Made by a program: the position numbers and the translations under genes. Positions 1 through 6,749 of a stretch of 64,000 bases of DNA are shown here, one piece after another. Each line of letters opens with the position of its first letter. Position 1 is the first letter of the stretch. The notes under the pieces were generated by a model that saw only the letters and a program-made list of their open reading frames with translations, did no database searches and was not told the origin of the DNA. Source of the stretch: an uncultured Prevotella sp. (GTDB lineage Bacteria > Bacteroidota > Bacteroidia > Bacteroidales > Bacteroidaceae); the NCBI GenBank assembly GCA_900771975.1, contig CAAGPV010000049.1, forward strand, positions 1-64,000, written 5' to 3'.

Positions 1-73
1 AGCGGCAAACGGGGCTCGAACCCGCGACCTCGACCTTGGCAAGGTCGCGCTCTACCAACTGAGCTATTGCCGC
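1..73 (-). tRNA. tRNA-Gly (GCC)
   Basis: On the minus strand this folds into a full cloverleaf: 7-bp acceptor stem GCGGCAA/TTGCCGC, D arm, anticodon stem CGACC/GGTCG around the loop TTGCCAA (anticodon GCC), a 5-base variable region, and a T arm with TTCGAGC in the loop. The discriminator base is T at position 1 and the CCA end is not encoded. It decodes GGC/GGU glycine codons. Further tRNA genes may lie beyond the window edge, because the gene ends on the first base. Confidence 0.97.
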
Positions 74-114
74 ATTAACTTTCTTACGAAAGTGCATTTC
101 TCTAAATGCGAGTG

Positions 115-145
115 CAAAGGTAACGTTTTCTATTTACATAGCCAA
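115..145 (-). promoter_or_regulatory. Promoter of tRNA-Gly
   Basis: On the minus strand, TTGG (142-145), 19 bases, then TACCTTTG (115-122) match the Bacteroidetes primary-sigma consensus. The short leader between this site and the tRNA holds two small hairpins, GCATTT/AAATGC and ACTTTC/GAAAGT, just before the mature 5' end. Confidence 0.75.
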
Positions 146-221
146 GATCTTATAAGAGAAAAGTTAGTCAATTAATATTTGTTAACATGCAACAACTTCT
201 ATACACCTTATATATTATATA

Positions 222-1382
222 TTAATCCATTCTTTGTTTATAATCGGCATATTGATAGTTGCGAAGAATGGTTCTTTTCCCGTCACTTTTTAGTAATGCT
301 ATTGATGGATGAGATATTCCATTAAACATATTTGTTTTGACGGTGGTATAATGAAGCATATCCTCAAAAACGATATTTTCACCTATAGACAATTCATGAT
401 CAAACGCCCAACTACTTAAAAAATCTCCACTCAAACAAGAGCACCCCCCAAGCCTATATACATTTTGTCCAATTGAATCACTTTCTACAACAGTTGCCCC
501 TACTACATTAGGCATATAAGGCATTTCTAGACAATCCGGCATATGACATGTAAAGCTAACGTTTAAAATAGCCGTTTTTATACCTTTATTTTCGACAATA
601 TCTACAACTTGAGCTACCAAGTCACCAGTATGCCATGCGAAAGCGCTACCAGGTTCAAGGATAATTTTCAAGTTCGGATATCTTGATTGGAAAGCTTTAA
701 GTGTGTCTATTAATAATGGAATGTTATAATTAGTGTCCGTCATAAGGTGCCCTCCACCAAAATTTATCCATTTCAATTGCGCAAACCATCTTGAAAACCG
801 TTTTTCGATATGGGCTAACGTTCTTTCAAAAACTTCCGCACCACTCTCACATAATGTATGACAATGAAATCCATCAATATCTTCGGGTAACCGATCTGGT
901 AATTGATCGGACAATATTCCAAATCGTCCACCAGGTGCGCAAGGGTTGTACAACAAGGTTTTCACCTCTGAATACTCGGGATTTATCCTCAACCCTAAAC
1001 TTAATGAAGGATTAGCTTTACGTGCGATTAAAGACAGACGAGTATACTGTGACCACGAATTAAACGTCAAATGGGAAGAACATTTCGATATTTCCACTAT
1101 TTCCTCATCGGTATAAGCAGGAGAATAAGTATGAGCAGGGTTATGGAATTCCTCCATGGCCAACTTCGCTTCATAAAGTGAACTTGCGGTTGTAGCATTA
1201 ATATATTCTCTAAAAATCGGGAACGTTTTCCACAGCGCATAAGCTTTGAATGCCAAAATAACCTCTACATTTGCAGTCTCAGCCACCGTCTTTATTAACG
1301 AGAGATTGTTTCTTAACTTAGTTTCGTCCAATACGTAAGTTGGCCGATGTATCGATTGATATATTTGCTTGTCTTTTTCCAT
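222..1382 (-). CDS. nspC: Carboxynorspermidine decarboxylase
   Basis: PLP-dependent decarboxylase that converts carboxynorspermidine (or carboxyspermidine) to norspermidine (or spermidine), the last step of the alternative polyamine pathway that begins with aspartate semialdehyde. The fold-type III (alanine racemase-like) barrel is recognisable: the PLP lysine lies in LAFKAYALW near residue 46, the phosphate-binding glycine stretch in NFGGGH, an EPGSAF motif in the second half, and HCHTLCESG mid-protein. I place the start at the ATG at 1382 (386 aa). An in-frame ATG 33 bases upstream lies inside the promoter: TAAGTTTG at 1388-1395 sits only five bases before the chosen start, so the mRNA may be leaderless. 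It is divergent from the thiamine-phosphate-synthase-like gene; no spermidine dehydrogenase partner is in the window. Confidence 0.92.
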   Translation of the reverse strand: MEKDKQIYQSIHRPTYVLDETKLRNNLSLIKTVAETANVEVILAFKAYALWKTFPIFREYINATTASSLYEAKLAMEEFHNPAHTYSPAYTDEEIVEISKCSSHLTFNSWSQYTRLSLIARKANPSLSLGLRINPEYSEVKTLLYNPCAPGGRFGILSDQLPDRLPEDIDGFHCHTLCESGAEVFERTLAHIEKRFSRWFAQLKWINFGGGHLMTDTNYNIPLLIDTLKAFQSRYPNLKIILEPGSAFAWHTGDLVAQVVDIVENKGIKTAILNVSFTCHMPDCLEMPYMPNVVGATVVESDSIGQNVYRLGGCSCLSGDFLSSWAFDHELSIGENIVFEDMLHYTTVKTNMFNGISHPSIALLKSDGKRTILRNYQYADYKQRMD

Positions 1383-1387
1383 AAATG

Positions 1388-1420
1388 CAAACTTACAATA
1401 TTTTTTTGACATCAAGTCAA
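1388..1420 (-). promoter_or_regulatory. Promoter of nspC
   Basis: On the minus strand TTGA (1417-1420) and TAAGTTTG (1388-1395) are separated by 21 bases. The -7 element ends five bases before the ATG. Confidence 0.6.
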
Positions 1421-1447
1421 TAGTTAAGAAAAATCCAAGATTTATAA

Positions 1448-1478
1448 TTGGTTAATTCGTTGGATTTTCATACTTTTG
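1448..1478 (+). promoter_or_regulatory. Promoter of the thiE-like/prs pair
   Basis: TTGG (1448-1451), 19 bases, TACTTTTG (1471-1478): an exact match to the Bacteroidetes promoter pattern, ending 22 bases before the ATG at 1501. Confidence 0.75.
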
Positions 1479-1500
1479 CAAACGAAAAGAAAAAACAGGA

Positions 1501-2109
1501 ATGAAGCTTGTCATCATGACAAAATCCACATTTTTTGTGGAAGAAGACAAAATTTTGACAACCCTCTTTGAAGAGGGAATGGACGACTTGCACTTGTTCA
1601 AGCCTAATAGTAGTCCCATGTATTCGGAGCGCCTTTTGTCGTTGCTTCCAGAAGATATGCACAAAAAGATTACCGTCCACGAGCACTATTACTTAAAAGA
1701 CGAGTATCATCTTGGCGCAATCCACATTGACAATCCATCAGAGCCCAATCCTCAAGATTATAAAGGCAAAATTTCGAGAACCTGCACTGACTTAGCCCAA
1801 CTCAAGAGTCTTAAAAAGCAATCCAAATATGTCTTTCTTAAAAACATATTTGACTGTATAGAGTTTAAAGACGAGAAAGCGAACTTTTCTCTTGAACAAT
1901 TGCAAGAAGCTTCAAGACAAGGATTAATCGACCATAAGGTTTTTGCTTTGGGTGGTCTATGTTTGGACAACCTTCGCCAAGCTAAAGATCTTGGTTTCGG
2001 AGGCGTCGTCATTTGCGGAGATCTTTGGAATAAATTTGACATCCATCGACAAGCAGATTATAAAGAGGTGATAAACCACTTTAAACGATTGCGAAAAGCC
2101 ATTGGATAA
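1501..2109 (+). CDS. Thiamine phosphate synthase-like (TenI/ThiE family) protein
   Basis: A 202-residue TIM-barrel protein of the ThiE/TenI superfamily, which joins HMP pyrophosphate and thiazole phosphate or (TenI branch) aromatises the thiazole. The family pattern shows in LHLFKPN near residue 31, ITVHEHYY with the conserved histidine, and the C-terminal phosphate-binding strand-loop FALGGL...DLGFGGVVICGDLW. The central diphosphate-binding lysine/arginine motifs of a canonical ThiE are hard to see, so this stand-alone divergent paralog may not be the main thiamine enzyme. No other thiamine gene and no TPP riboswitch is nearby. It is followed after 39 bases by prs and is probably co-transcribed with it. 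Confidence 0.75.
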   Translation: MKLVIMTKSTFFVEEDKILTTLFEEGMDDLHLFKPNSSPMYSERLLSLLPEDMHKKITVHEHYYLKDEYHLGAIHIDNPSEPNPQDYKGKISRTCTDLAQLKSLKKQSKYVFLKNIFDCIEFKDEKANFSLEQLQEASRQGLIDHKVFALGGLCLDNLRQAKDLGFGGVVICGDLWNKFDIHRQADYKEVINHFKRLRKAIG

Positions 2110-2148
2110 TAAATAAAAGAAAACAACAGATATAAAAATCAATAATAG

Positions 2149-3087
2149 ATGAGTGAAAAAAACTCTTTTTTAGTATTCTCGGGAACAAAAACGAGATACC
2201 TTGCAGAGAAAATCTGCGCTAGTTTAGGATGTCCCTTAGGGAATTTGGTGGTAACAAAATTCTCTGACGGAGAATTCGCAGTATCTTATGAAGAGTCTAT
2301 TCGTGGACGAGATGTGTTTTTGGTACAAAGCACATTTCCGAACTCAGACAACTTGATGGAGCTTTTATTGATGATTGATGCCGCAAAACGAGCATCTGCT
2401 CGCCACATCATTGCAGTCATTCCATATTTTGGTTGGGCTCGTCAAGACAGAAAGGACAAGCCTCGAGTTTCTATTGGAGCAAAGCTTGTAGCAGACATGC
2501 TGAGTGCAGCTGGCATTGACCGTTTAATCACTATGGATCTTCATGCTGACCAAATTCAGGGTTTCTTTGATGTTCCTGTAGACCACTTATATGCAAGCGG
2601 TGTCATCTTACCTTATTTACAAAGTCTCCACATTAAAGATTTGGTGATTGCCTCACCTGACGTTGGGGGCTCTAAACGTGCAAGCACCTATGCGAAATAT
2701 TTGGGTTGTCCACTTGTTTTATGCAACAAAACCCGTGCACGCGCCAATGTAGTTGCCTCCATGCAAATAATTGGTGACGTCAAAGACAAGAATGTCGTTA
2801 TTATAGATGACATGGTCGACACGGCCGGTACTATCACAAAAGCTGCCGACATCATGAAAGAAGCAGGAGCCAAAAGTGTTCGTGCCTGCGCCTCTCACTG
2901 CGTAATGAGCGGTCCTGCGTCCGATCGTGTACAGGCAAGTGCTTTGGAAGAAATCGTATTCACCAATTCCATTCCCTATACTGACAGATGCGACAAGGTA
3001 AAACAGTTGTCTGTTGCAGATATGTTTGCAGAAACAATCAGAAGAGTTGTTGAAAATCAAAGTATCAGTTCACAATATTTAGTATAA
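2149..3087 (+). CDS. prs: Ribose-phosphate pyrophosphokinase (PRPP synthetase)
   Basis: Makes 5-phosphoribosyl-1-pyrophosphate from ribose-5-phosphate and ATP, feeding purine, pyrimidine, histidine, tryptophan and NAD synthesis. The 312-residue length is normal. Diagnostic motifs are present: the flexible-loop region PYFGWARQDRKDK, the histidine-rich MDLHADQIQGFF, and the PRPP-binding loop VIIDDMVDTAGTI that defines class I phosphoribosyltransferase folds. It starts 39 bases after the thiE-like gene and is closed by a strong hairpin terminator at 3105-3144. Confidence 0.97.
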   Translation: MSEKNSFLVFSGTKTRYLAEKICASLGCPLGNLVVTKFSDGEFAVSYEESIRGRDVFLVQSTFPNSDNLMELLLMIDAAKRASARHIIAVIPYFGWARQDRKDKPRVSIGAKLVADMLSAAGIDRLITMDLHADQIQGFFDVPVDHLYASGVILPYLQSLHIKDLVIASPDVGGSKRASTYAKYLGCPLVLCNKTRARANVVASMQIIGDVKDKNVVIIDDMVDTAGTITKAADIMKEAGAKSVRACASHCVMSGPASDRVQASALEEIVFTNSIPYTDRCDKVKQLSVADMFAETIRRVVENQSISSQYLV

Positions 3088-3104
3088 CATTTGTAACCAT
3101 TAGG

Positions 3105-3144
3105 GCAAGGTGAGAAAATAGATATTAGGATTTTCTCACCTTGC
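3105..3144 (+). terminator. Terminator after prs
   Basis: A perfect 15-bp inverted repeat (3105-3119 with 3130-3144) with a 10-base loop, 18 bases after the prs stop codon and followed by TTAAAAA. The rest of the gap up to 3314 is AT-rich and holds only a weak promoter-like TAACTTTA near 3236. Confidence 0.8.
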
Positions 3145-3314
3145 TTAAAAACACTACCATCATACTTAGGATATCTAAATTAATCACTTTCGTCAAATCG
3201 TTCACATCTGAGCACTAACGGAATGTCAATTCTTAACTTTACAAAACAAATAAGTAAAAATTAATTGACCATAGCAAATAATCAAAATTCTATATTTTTA
3301 TTAAGCATAAAAAT

Positions 3315-4337
3315 ATGCAGAAAAAAACAAAAATTATTGTTTTCAGCACAATAACACTTACCCTAATCCTCTTTATCGTTGTTGCTTTAGTTTATAGTAA
3401 TCGGTGTCATTATACATCATTTTTGACCAAATGGTTTAACACAACAACTATAAATGATAAAGCAAAAGGTGACACTATTCCCCCTACAGTATATGCTCTT
3501 CCCATAGAGGTAAAAGTAGGTGAACATCCTGACTATCGAAAAAATCTAAGAATGTTTGACAACAGTAAAGTTGTGAAACTACATATCGACTCTTCTCAAG
3601 TCAACACACAACAACCTGGAGACTACATTGTCAAATATATTGTTTCTGACACCACTGGCAATTCAACAACCAAAAACATTCCCGTACAAGTTTACGATTC
3701 TAATCACAAAATCATTTATCTCACATTTGACGATGGTCCATCCGTAAACACGCCAAAGATTCTACAAATTCTACGTGAGAACAATGTTCATGCGACATTC
3801 TTCATCACGGCTCAATGGCCACAATGCCTACCATATATTACACAGGCATATAAAGAAGGTAACGCCATAGCAGCCCATTCATACACCCACAACTTTGACA
3901 TATACAAAAGTGAGAAAGCCTATTTTGACGATTTAGAAAAGATTGAGCAAGTCATAGAAAAGTACACGGGCCACCGCACCCCACTAATTCGGTTCCCAGG
4001 AGGAAGTTCGAATAAAGTTTCAAAAAAACGTTTCGGGCACAACATTATGCCTACTTTAATGAAAAAAGTAATGTGGCGTGGCTATCAATTTATAGATTGG
4101 AATATTGATAGCGAGGATGCAAGAAGCAATCACGTACCTGTAGCCACATTAGTAAGAAACGCCTGTCACGACTACCATCCACGACTATGTTTGCTGATGC
4201 ACGATGCTGGAGGAAAAGGAACTACCGTTGAAGCGTTGCCTTATATCATATCCTATTTTAAAAGCAAAGGATACGACTTCGGAACCATAACTTCGCCAGC
4301 TTTCCATTGCCATCACAATCTTGCCAACATCTATTAA
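3315..4337 (+). CDS. Membrane-anchored polysaccharide (peptidoglycan) deacetylase with Ig-like domain
   Basis: A 340-residue enzyme expected to remove N-acetyl groups from peptidoglycan or another N-acetylated glycan outside the cytoplasmic membrane. Domains in order: N-terminal membrane anchor (residues 6-28), a beta-sandwich segment (about 55-127) resembling DUF5011/bacterial Ig-like domains, then a NodB domain with TFDDGP (137-142, catalytic and metal-binding Asp), HSYTH (188-192, metal His pair), the RFPGG loop and a late LMHDAGG with the catalytic His. The Ig-like plus NodB layout is familiar from Firmicutes PgdA-type proteins. The gene is AT-rich and isolated between two strong terminators, so acquisition by transfer is possible (inference). 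Confidence 0.85.
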   Translation: MQKKTKIIVFSTITLTLILFIVVALVYSNRCHYTSFLTKWFNTTTINDKAKGDTIPPTVYALPIEVKVGEHPDYRKNLRMFDNSKVVKLHIDSSQVNTQQPGDYIVKYIVSDTTGNSTTKNIPVQVYDSNHKIIYLTFDDGPSVNTPKILQILRENNVHATFFITAQWPQCLPYITQAYKEGNAIAAHSYTHNFDIYKSEKAYFDDLEKIEQVIEKYTGHRTPLIRFPGGSSNKVSKKRFGHNIMPTLMKKVMWRGYQFIDWNIDSEDARSNHVPVATLVRNACHDYHPRLCLLMHDAGGKGTTVEALPYIISYFKSKGYDFGTITSPAFHCHHNLANIY

Positions 4338-4358
4338 GTTAAATACTAACCAAAAAAG

Positions 4359-4396
4359 AATTCCCCACAAAATCGTAATGGATTTTGTGGGGAATT
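4359..4396. terminator. Bidirectional terminator between deacetylase and rplI
   Basis: A perfect 15-bp inverted repeat (4359-4373 with 4382-4396) and 8-base loop, flanked by an A-run on the left and TTTAAAT on the right. It lies between two convergent genes and can serve both. Confidence 0.85.
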
Positions 4397-4428
4397 TAAA
4401 TATATTTACTTACTTATTTCAGTATAAC

Positions 4429-4971
4429 TTATTCAGCAGCAGGTGCCTCTTCTTCTGTTGCAGAAACTTCAGCCTCAACTTCTTCGGCTTTAGGTGCTTC
4501 TGCTACTTCTTCAGCTTTTGGGGCAGGTTGGTTTTCTGCAACAACAACTACAGGAACCTTAACCTCAACCTCTTTATGGAAATGAACGAGAGCTTCATAC
4601 TCGCCAACCTTCTTGATATCGTGCATAGTAATAATCTTGCGATCAACTTCGATACCTTTCTTAGCAAGCTCTTCAGAAACTGTTGCTGTATTAACAGAAC
4701 CATACAACTGACCAGTCGCACTCACCTTAGCAGCAATTTCCAAAACAACCCCTTCAAGTTTCTTTCCACGCTCTTCAGCAGCAGCCTTGAGTGCAGCAAG
4801 TTTATGAGCTTGTTGCTTCATATCTTCTGCCAACTGCTTCTTGGCTGAAACAGAAGCGATAACGCCCTTACCAGTTGGGATTAAGTAGTTACGTCCATAA
4901 CCACTTTTTACATTTACGATATCGTTCTTGTATCCAAGACCGATAATATCTTCTTTCAGTATAATTTCCAT
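4429..4971 (-). CDS. rplI: 50S ribosomal protein L9
   Basis: Binds 23S rRNA domain V through its N-domain; the long helix and C-domain reach across the ribosome surface. The N-terminal signature is present: DIIGLGYKNDIVNVKSGYGRNYLIP is recognisable within residues 8-32. At 180 residues it is about 30 longer than the usual ~150: after the normal C-domain comes a low-complexity acidic tail rich in Glu, Ala and Pro (from about residue 146). It is the last gene of the rpsF-rpsR-rplI operon, 20 bases after rpsR. Confidence 0.97.
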   Translation of the reverse strand: MEIILKEDIIGLGYKNDIVNVKSGYGRNYLIPTGKGVIASVSAKKQLAEDMKQQAHKLAALKAAAEERGKKLEGVVLEIAAKVSATGQLYGSVNTATVSEELAKKGIEVDRKIITMHDIKKVGEYEALVHFHKEVEVKVPVVVVAENQPAPKAEEVAEAPKAEEVEAEVSATEEEAPAAE

Positions 4972-4991
4972 TGTGTTACCTCCTCTTTTAA

Positions 4992-5261
4992 TTACTTCAT
5001 CAAATCAGTTACATAAGGAAGCAGTGCAATTTGACGAGCACGCTTAACGGCCTGTGCCACACGACGTTGATACTTCAAAGAAGTTCCTGTAATACGACGG
5101 GGAAGGATTTTTCCTTGTTCGTTCAAGAATTTTTTCAAGAACTCAGGATCCTTATAATCGATATACTTAATACCACTCTTTTTGAAACGACAATATTTCT
5201 TCTTACGTGTATCGATAGAAGGTGCGTTCAAATAACGGATTTCTGATTTCTGCTCTGCCAT
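4992..5261 (-). CDS. rpsR: 30S ribosomal protein S18
   Basis: Small-subunit platform protein that binds 16S rRNA together with S6. The 89-residue protein carries the family core: KKYCRFKK, then IDYKDPEFLKKFL, the KILPRRITGTS motif and the basic RRVAQAVKRARQIALLPY helix. It lies three bases downstream of rpsF, the usual tight S6-S18 coupling. Confidence 0.98.
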   Translation of the reverse strand: MAEQKSEIRYLNAPSIDTRKKKYCRFKKSGIKYIDYKDPEFLKKFLNEQGKILPRRITGTSLKYQRRVAQAVKRARQIALLPYVTDLMK

Positions 5262-5264
5262 AAA

Positions 5265-5612
5265 TTAAGCCTCCTGATTTTTAGATGCCATCTTGTTACG
5301 ACGCTTTTCTGCATATTGAGCAGCATACTTGTCGAACTTAACAGTCATGTAACGTAAAACTTTCTCATCGCGACGGAAACCTGTCTCGAGAGTTTTAACA
5401 ATTGTAGGCTCAGCCTTAAACTCAAACAAAACATAGAAACCTGACGATTTCTTCTGAATGTTGTAAGCCAACTTCTTCAAACCCCAGGTCTCTTCATTCA
5501 AAAATTCTGCACCATTATCGGTGAGCAGTGTTTTGAATTTAGCGACCGTTTCCTTCATCTGATCATCAGACAAAACGGGAGTCAAAATGAAAACGGTTTC
5601 GTATTGATTCAT
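5265..5612 (-). CDS. rpsF: 30S ribosomal protein S6
   Basis: Partner of S18 on the 30S platform. The 115-residue protein has the typical start MNQYETVFILTPVLSD, the WGLKKLAYNIQKKSSGFYVLFEF core and the RRDEKVLRYMTVK strand. It is first in the rpsF-rpsR-rplI operon, with a consensus promoter 67 bases upstream. The 5' leader carries a short TCGCATTTGCGA hairpin, but I could not find the conserved CCG-type S6:S18 autoregulatory motif described in other phyla. Confidence 0.98.
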   Translation of the reverse strand: MNQYETVFILTPVLSDDQMKETVAKFKTLLTDNGAEFLNEETWGLKKLAYNIQKKSSGFYVLFEFKAEPTIVKTLETGFRRDEKVLRYMTVKFDKYAAQYAEKRRNKMASKNQEA

Positions 5613-5678
5613 ACTACTTAAAATAAAAATTATTATTTAAAAATCACTATTTTACACCTGCTTTCGCAAATGCGACTG

Positions 5679-5709
5679 CAAAGTTACAAATAATTTTGGA
5701 CATGGCAAA
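5679..5709 (-). promoter_or_regulatory. Promoter of rpsF-rpsR-rplI
   Basis: On the minus strand TTTG (5706-5709), 19 bases, TAACTTTG (5679-5686): an exact consensus match in front of a ribosomal-protein operon. Confidence 0.85.
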
Positions 5710-5828
5710 AAGTTCCGATTATGTCACTTTTGCTTCTGCTATTTTTAACTTATTTTTTGATATTCGGCAAAAAAGAATGGAATATTCGTCCTAATTCCAA
5801 TACTTTTTTCCTATTTTTGCCTTTGAAA

Positions 5829-6008
5829 ATGAAACGTATTGTTCGTTATATTGGGCTTATGGAAGTTGGTTTAGGGATACTCCTTTACCTTTTAGCCTTC
5901 CTTTTTAAATGGACAACGAGCAATAGCGTCATGATAATAGCGCTATTGCTCGTTGTTGGTGGTGTGATCACTCATGTCATGATAACCAAACACACCAATA
6001 AATACTAA
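5829..6008 (+). CDS. Small two-helix membrane protein of unknown function
   Basis: A 59-residue protein with a short basic N-terminus (MKRIVRYIGLME), two hydrophobic helices (about 9-26 and 32-51) and a polar tail TKHTNKY. I do not recognise a family. The frame is open further upstream, but I choose the ATG at 5829 because a -7-like TATTTTTG (5812-5819) lies just before it, leaving a leader of nine bases. Its stop codon overlaps the rprY stop codon on the other strand (6006-6008 against 6005-6007), so the two genes converge with no space for a terminator. Confidence 0.6.
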   Translation: MKRIVRYIGLMEVGLGILLYLLAFLFKWTTSNSVMIIALLLVVGGVITHVMITKHTNKY

Positions 6009-6703
6009 TCTTCCTCCGGTACTATCAGTTTATATCCCTTACCATGGATGTTGATGATTTCTATCTGATCATCATCTTTTAAATGCTTACGTAGCTTTGT
6101 AATGTAAACGTCCATTGAGCGTGCATTAAAATAATTGTCATCTATCCAAATGGTTTTCAGGGCATAATCGCGTTGCAATATTTCGTTTGCATGCGAACAA
6201 AGTAAAGCCAACAACTCATTCTCTTTGGTAGTCAATTTAGTCTGTTTGTCACCGATTGAAAGCAATTGCTTTTGTGTATCAAAAGTAAAACGGCCTATAT
6301 GATAAAGGGTCGACTCTTTGTTTTTCTTTCCGCGTACACGACGTAAAATAGCTTCAATACGGAGAACAAGTTCCTCCATCGAGAATGGCTTTGTTATATA
6401 GTCGTCAGCTCCTATTTTGAAACCTTCCAGAATATCCTCTTTCAGTGTCTTAGCTGTCAAGAAAATGATAGGCATTTCAGCATTTGCTTGACGTATCTCT
6501 TGCGCAAGCGTAAACCCATCCTTTTTAGGCATCATCACATCCAACACACAAATATCAAACTTGCTCTTCAAAAAAGCACGGTAGCCAGCCTCTCCATCAG
6601 GGCAAAGTTCAGCTTGATATCCTTTTGCCTGTAAATACTCGCGAAGCAACATTCCGAGATTTTCGTCGTCTTCACACAACAGAATCTTTAGCGTTTCATC
6701 CAT
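6005..6703 (-). CDS. rprY: Response regulator, OmpR family (RprY-like)
   Basis: Cytoplasmic DNA-binding response regulator of 232 residues. The receiver domain (1-120) has the acidic pocket EDDE near residue 11, phosphoacceptor Asp55 in VLDVMMPKKDG, the conserved Thr in IIFLTAK and Lys in ITKPFS. The C-terminal winged helix (about 135-228) has the OmpR hallmark LTTKENELLALLCSHAN and VDVYITKLRKHLK-like recognition helix. Near-identity in the receiver core to what I remember of Bacteroides RprY supports the name. It lies 46 bases downstream of its kinase gene. Sodium or envelope stress responses are reported for RprY in other Bacteroidetes. Confidence 0.9.
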   Translation of the reverse strand: MDETLKILLCEDDENLGMLLREYLQAKGYQAELCPDGEAGYRAFLKSKFDICVLDVMMPKKDGFTLAQEIRQANAEMPIIFLTAKTLKEDILEGFKIGADDYITKPFSMEELVLRIEAILRRVRGKKNKESTLYHIGRFTFDTQKQLLSIGDKQTKLTTKENELLALLCSHANEILQRDYALKTIWIDDNYFNARSMDVYITKLRKHLKDDDQIEIINIHGKGYKLIVPEED

Positions 6704-6749
6704 AATACTTACTATTTTAATTGTTTTACATTTTATTTTTCATTCTCTG

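Noticed and set aside
1420..1500. TPP riboswitch before the thiamine-phosphate-synthase-like gene
   Set aside because: The leader is too short and shows no THI-box CUGAGA or ACCUGA motifs.
4321..4848. 175-codon plus-strand ORF opposite rplI
   Set aside because: Antisense shadow of a clear ribosomal protein gene; Cys/Phe-rich composition typical of reverse-frame noise.
5613..5680. S6:S18 autoregulatory RNA motif in the rpsF leader
   Set aside because: A small hairpin is present but the conserved CCG-bulge pattern was not found.
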